Assembly: GCA_015478675.1 (NCBI GenBank)
Contig: JADMIH010000016.1
Location: 1-42,194 of the forward strand
Direction of reading: 5' to 3'
DNA length: 42,194 nt
Source of the DNA: Chloroflexota bacterium
GTDB lineage: Bacteria > Chloroflexota > Chloroflexia > QHBQ01 > JADMIH01
Shown here one piece after another: positions 39,727 to 42,194 of the stretch. Positions within the stretch are counted from its first letter, which is position 1, and each line of letters opens with the position of its first letter. The notes beneath the pieces were generated by a model that saw only the letters and a list, made by a program, of their open reading frames with translations, was not told the origin of the DNA and ran no database searches. The position numbers and the translations under genes were made by a program.

Positions 39727-40936
39727 TGGCGCTCCGAGGAAAACGATACCGGCTGAGGATGGTACAAGCGGGCCGTCCGTAGGCACGGGTTTTGCCGACT
39801 ACCCCCCCGCGCCGATGAGCGACGAGGGACGCTCGCGGGCCGAGCCGCCGGGTCGGGGCGCACGCTGGCGGCGGCGGCTCATCGAGCTGCTGGTGCCTTT
39901 GCTCGCTATCTTCACCGCGCTCGTAATCGGCGCGCTCATCATCTTGGCTACAGGCGCGAGCGTTACTTCAGCTTATAGCGGCCTCTTTGTAGGGGCCTTC
40001 GGTACCCCTCTGGCGATAGCCAACACCCTCGTTGAGGCCACGCCGTATATCTTCGCGGGCCTTGCCGTGGCGCTCGGTTTCAAGTGCGGCCTCTTTAACA
40101 TAGGCGTCGAAGGCCAGCTTGCGATGGGCGCAATGAGCGCGGCGGTTGCGGGCTACGCAATCACCGGCCTTCCTCTGATTATCCATTTGCCCCTGGCGAT
40201 CCTCGCGGGGGTGCTTGGCGGGGCGATCTGGGGCGCGATACCAGGCTTCTTGAGAGCAAAAACAGGCGCGCACGAGGTTATCACCACTATCATGCTCAAC
40301 TATATCGCCCTTCGCCTCACCGACTACCTGATAAAAGGGCCGTTCCTGGACCGAAGCTCAAGCGCGCCGCGCACCCCTTTTATCGCCCCGTCAGCCGAAC
40401 TGCCCTACCTCTTTGGCCCCGACTACCGATTGAACGCGGCGTTCCTCCTGGCGCTTGTCATGGTAGGGGTGATATGGTGGCTGCTCAACAAGACCACGAT
40501 CGGTTTCGAGATACGCACCGTCGGCTCCAACCCCGACGCGGCGCAGTATGCGGGGATGAGCATCACCCGCAGCTTTGTGCTGGCGATGGCAATCAGCGGC
40601 GGGCTCGCAGGGCTGGCAGGCGTGGGGCAGGTGCTGGGGTTGGAGCACAACCTTAAAGCGTCGTTCTCAGCCGGCTATGGCTTCGATAGTATCGCCATAG
40701 CCCTGTTAGCGCGGAGCAACCCTATTGCTATTATCCCGGCCGCCATCTTCTGGGGCGCACTGCGTAATGGCGCGGGCCTTATGCAGTTGCAAAGCGGCAT
40801 CTCAATTAACCTTATCAACATCATCCAGGCGTTGGTAATTATCTTCGTGGCTGCCGACCAGATAGTGCGCTGGCTCTACCGGATCCGTCGAAGCGGGATG
40901 GGGCAGGTGGTCTTTACGCGTGGCTGGGGAGGCTGA
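39710..40936 (+). CDS. Nucleoside ABC importer permease 1 (NupP/YufP-like)
   Basis: 408 residues. A polar Pro/Gly-rich N-terminus of about 50 residues precedes about eight to ten membrane helices. Family segments are GFKCGLFNIGVEGQLAMGAM, AKTGAHEVITTIMLNYIALRL (the ATPase-contact loop) and RTVGSNPDAAQYAGMSI. It pairs with the second permease to form the channel. ATG 39710 lies inside the ATPase 3' end, indicating coupling. Confidence 0.93.
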   Translation: MSTVPDGAPRKTIPAEDGTSGPSVGTGFADYPPAPMSDEGRSRAEPPGRGARWRRRLIELLVPLLAIFTALVIGALIILATGASVTSAYSGLFVGAFGTPLAIANTLVEATPYIFAGLAVALGFKCGLFNIGVEGQLAMGAMSAAVAGYAITGLPLIIHLPLAILAGVLGGAIWGAIPGFLRAKTGAHEVITTIMLNYIALRLTDYLIKGPFLDRSSSAPRTPFIAPSAELPYLFGPDYRLNAAFLLALVMVGVIWWLLNKTTIGFEIRTVGSNPDAAQYAGMSITRSFVLAMAISGGLAGLAGVGQVLGLEHNLKASFSAGYGFDSIAIALLARSNPIAIIPAAIFWGALRNGAGLMQLQSGISINLINIIQALVIIFVAADQIVRWLYRIRRSGMGQVVFTRGWGG

Positions 40937-40957
40937 GTTGGCATCAGGGGAGGCACG

Positions 40958-42194
40958 ATGACGAGGCCATTACGCCTGGACCGCCAGCGCATCATCGGGA
41001 TAATCGGCATTCTGGTGGCGGTGATACTCTTCTGGCTCGTCAGCAGTAAGATCGCGGCGAACAAGGTCTCCACTCTGCGTATCACCTGGCCGAACTCCAA
41101 GCCAACGGCTCCGCCCCTGCTAGACATCCCGCTGCCCACTGTGGCGACAGTGGGCGTGGTGGCCGCGCTGCTGGTGGCGGGCGCACTCTACTTGCTTGTT
41201 CGCAATCAACCGCGCCTGGTTTCCCTCTATATGGCCGCGCTAATTTTCTCAACCATCTTTACCGTCCTTATCTGGGCGGGAGTGGGGAGCAGGGTTGACA
41301 TCGTGGATATGCTTGCGCGCATGGTGCGTCTGGCGACCCCAATCGCGCTGGGCGCTCTGGCGGGGATTTTGTGTGAGCGGTCAGGTGTAATCAATATCGC
41401 CATTGAGGGGTTGATGCTGATGAGCGCGTGCGTTGGCTTTATCGCGGCGCTCATCTCTGGTAACTCCTGGCTTGGCCTCACAGTAGCCATCATCTCAGGC
41501 GGCGTGACGGCGATGCTCCTGGCGGTACTCGCCATCCACTTCAAGACCGACCAGATTATCGCCGGCACAGTGATCAATATACTGGCGGTGGGCGTGACGG
41601 GCTTCCTGCGTACTAACTTCATCCTGGGTCTGCAACAGAGCGGCCACGTCGGCAAGGAGCTTCCTGTGCTGCCCATCCCTCTGCTATCAGAGATCCCTGT
41701 GTTGGGGCCGATTCTTTTCAACAATCAGCCTGTAGCATACCTCATGCTGATCCTGGTGCCCGTGCTGAGCCTGCTGCTATTCCGCACACCCTGGGGACTG
41801 CGCACCCGCGCTATTGGCGAACACCCTCGCGCCGCCGATACAATGGGCATCAATGTCAACCGCCTGCGCTATATAAATGTCTTCTTTTCTGGGTTGGTGG
41901 CAGGGCTGGCAGGAGCCTGGTTCTCACTTGAGGCAACTTTCAGCTTCGATGACCTGATGACCAACGGCAAAGGTTTTATCGCGCTTGCGGCTATGATATT
42001 CGGCAAATGGACGCCCTTCGGCGCTCTTGGAGGCGCGCTGACTTTCAGCTCAGCCGATGCGCTTCAGATCAAAATCCAGGGTCTTAGCTTCGACCTTCCC
42101 CCGCAATTCCTGCAGATGCTCCCCTACGTAATCACCATTGTGGTGCTCGCAGGCATAATTGGCCGCGCCCGTCCCCCCGCAGCCGTTGGCAAGC
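40958..42194 (+). CDS. Nucleoside ABC importer permease 2 (NupQ/YufQ-like), 3' end outside window
   Basis: 412 codons read open from ATG 40958 (GGGGAGG upstream) to the window edge. The N-terminal 115 residues hold three helices beyond the usual core; from about 120 the sequence is typical: LATPIALGALAGILCERSGVINIAIEGLMLM, HFKTDQIIAGTVINILAVGVT, RTRAIGEHPRAADTMGINVNRLRY and FIALAAMIFGKWTPFGALGGALTF. It completes the four-part importer. At most a short tail should be missing. Confidence 0.92.
   Translation, partial: MTRPLRLDRQRIIGIIGILVAVILFWLVSSKIAANKVSTLRITWPNSKPTAPPLLDIPLPTVATVGVVAALLVAGALYLLVRNQPRLVSLYMAALIFSTIFTVLIWAGVGSRVDIVDMLARMVRLATPIALGALAGILCERSGVINIAIEGLMLMSACVGFIAALISGNSWLGLTVAIISGGVTAMLLAVLAIHFKTDQIIAGTVINILAVGVTGFLRTNFILGLQQSGHVGKELPVLPIPLLSEIPVLGPILFNNQPVAYLMLILVPVLSLLLFRTPWGLRTRAIGEHPRAADTMGINVNRLRYINVFFSGLVAGLAGAWFSLEATFSFDDLMTNGKGFIALAAMIFGKWTPFGALGGALTFSSADALQIKIQGLSFDLPPQFLQMLPYVITIVVLAGIIGRARPPAAVGK

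Noticed and set aside
1..42194. tRNA, rRNA and CRISPR features
   Set aside because: I looked for T-loop GGTTCGA contexts with matching acceptor stems, rRNA blocks and regularly spaced repeats, and found none; the VCBS-unit periodicity at 1680-2640 is coding.

Overview
The window is a GC-rich bacterial chromosome segment. Its gene content points most naturally to an aerobic Chloroflexota bacterium: a surface protein with FG-GAP/VCBS repeats and S-layer homology, a caa3-type oxidase cluster with a Bacillus-type CtaG, a cytochrome b carrying its own cytochrome c domain, a T-box leader, and CCCTCACCCC/GGGAGAGGGG dispersed palindromes. That placement is an inference from gene content; there is no rRNA or marker gene here. 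I see no tRNA, rRNA or CRISPR array.

Layout. (1) 1-2941, minus strand: the 5' 980 codons of a large secreted protein (signal peptide, FG-GAP repeats, Kelch-like propeller, Thr/Ser-rich linker, SLH modules) that runs off the left edge. (2) 2942-3268: divergent promoters around a palindromic repeat. (3) 3269-11787, plus strand: a truncated secreted peptidase-MA-like gene, then a tightly overlapping operon of a Gln-rich membrane protein, a MoxR AAA+ ATPase, a DUF58 protein and two membrane-anchored von Willebrand factor A (vWA) proteins. (4) 11822-12196: a promoter, two hairpins and an intrinsic terminator, then a 70-codon orphan gene. (5) 12261-21124, minus strand: an arginine/carbamoyl-phosphate operon with a strong promoter and a T-box leader, in the order P-loop NTPase of unknown function, argC, argD, argB, carA, carB. 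CarB lacks the C-terminal MGS-like allosteric domain. (6) 21134-21367: a 166-bp MITE-like element with perfect 22-bp inverted repeats and a 10-bp target duplication, next to a short palindrome. (7) 21407-23425, minus: a GT-C-type membrane glycosyltransferase; 23474-23779: a large nested palindrome. (8) 23894-24511, plus: an HhH protein behind a leader that could form a pseudoknot over its ribosome-binding site. (9) 24611-27700: a decayed adenine deaminase gene split by a two-gene ABC transporter. (10) 28073-36779, plus: the terminal respiratory chain (CoxB, CoxA, CoxC, a CtaA-CtaB fusion, CtaG, a subunit-IV-like protein, Rieske protein, cytochrome b-c fusion). (11) 36820-42194, plus: a strong promoter and a BMP-family nucleoside ABC importer (lipoprotein, double ATPase, two permeases), the last gene cut by the right edge.

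How the parts work together. The arginine operon makes carbamoyl phosphate and N-acetylornithine under what looks like tRNA-sensing control. The respiratory block encodes quinol oxidation (Rieske/cytochrome b-c), a caa3 oxidase and the heme A pathway for it. The MoxR/vWA operon resembles bacterial chaperone-like ATPase/vWA systems. Purine handling looks rearranged: a complete nucleoside importer lies about 9 kb from a dead adenine deaminase. Many genes overlap by 1-20 bp, indicating translational coupling.

The observations most worth following are the ABC module inside ade, the CarB without its regulatory domain in a T-box operon, the MITE with intact target duplication, the candidate pseudoknot leader, and the small promoter-hairpin-terminator unit after the vWA operon.
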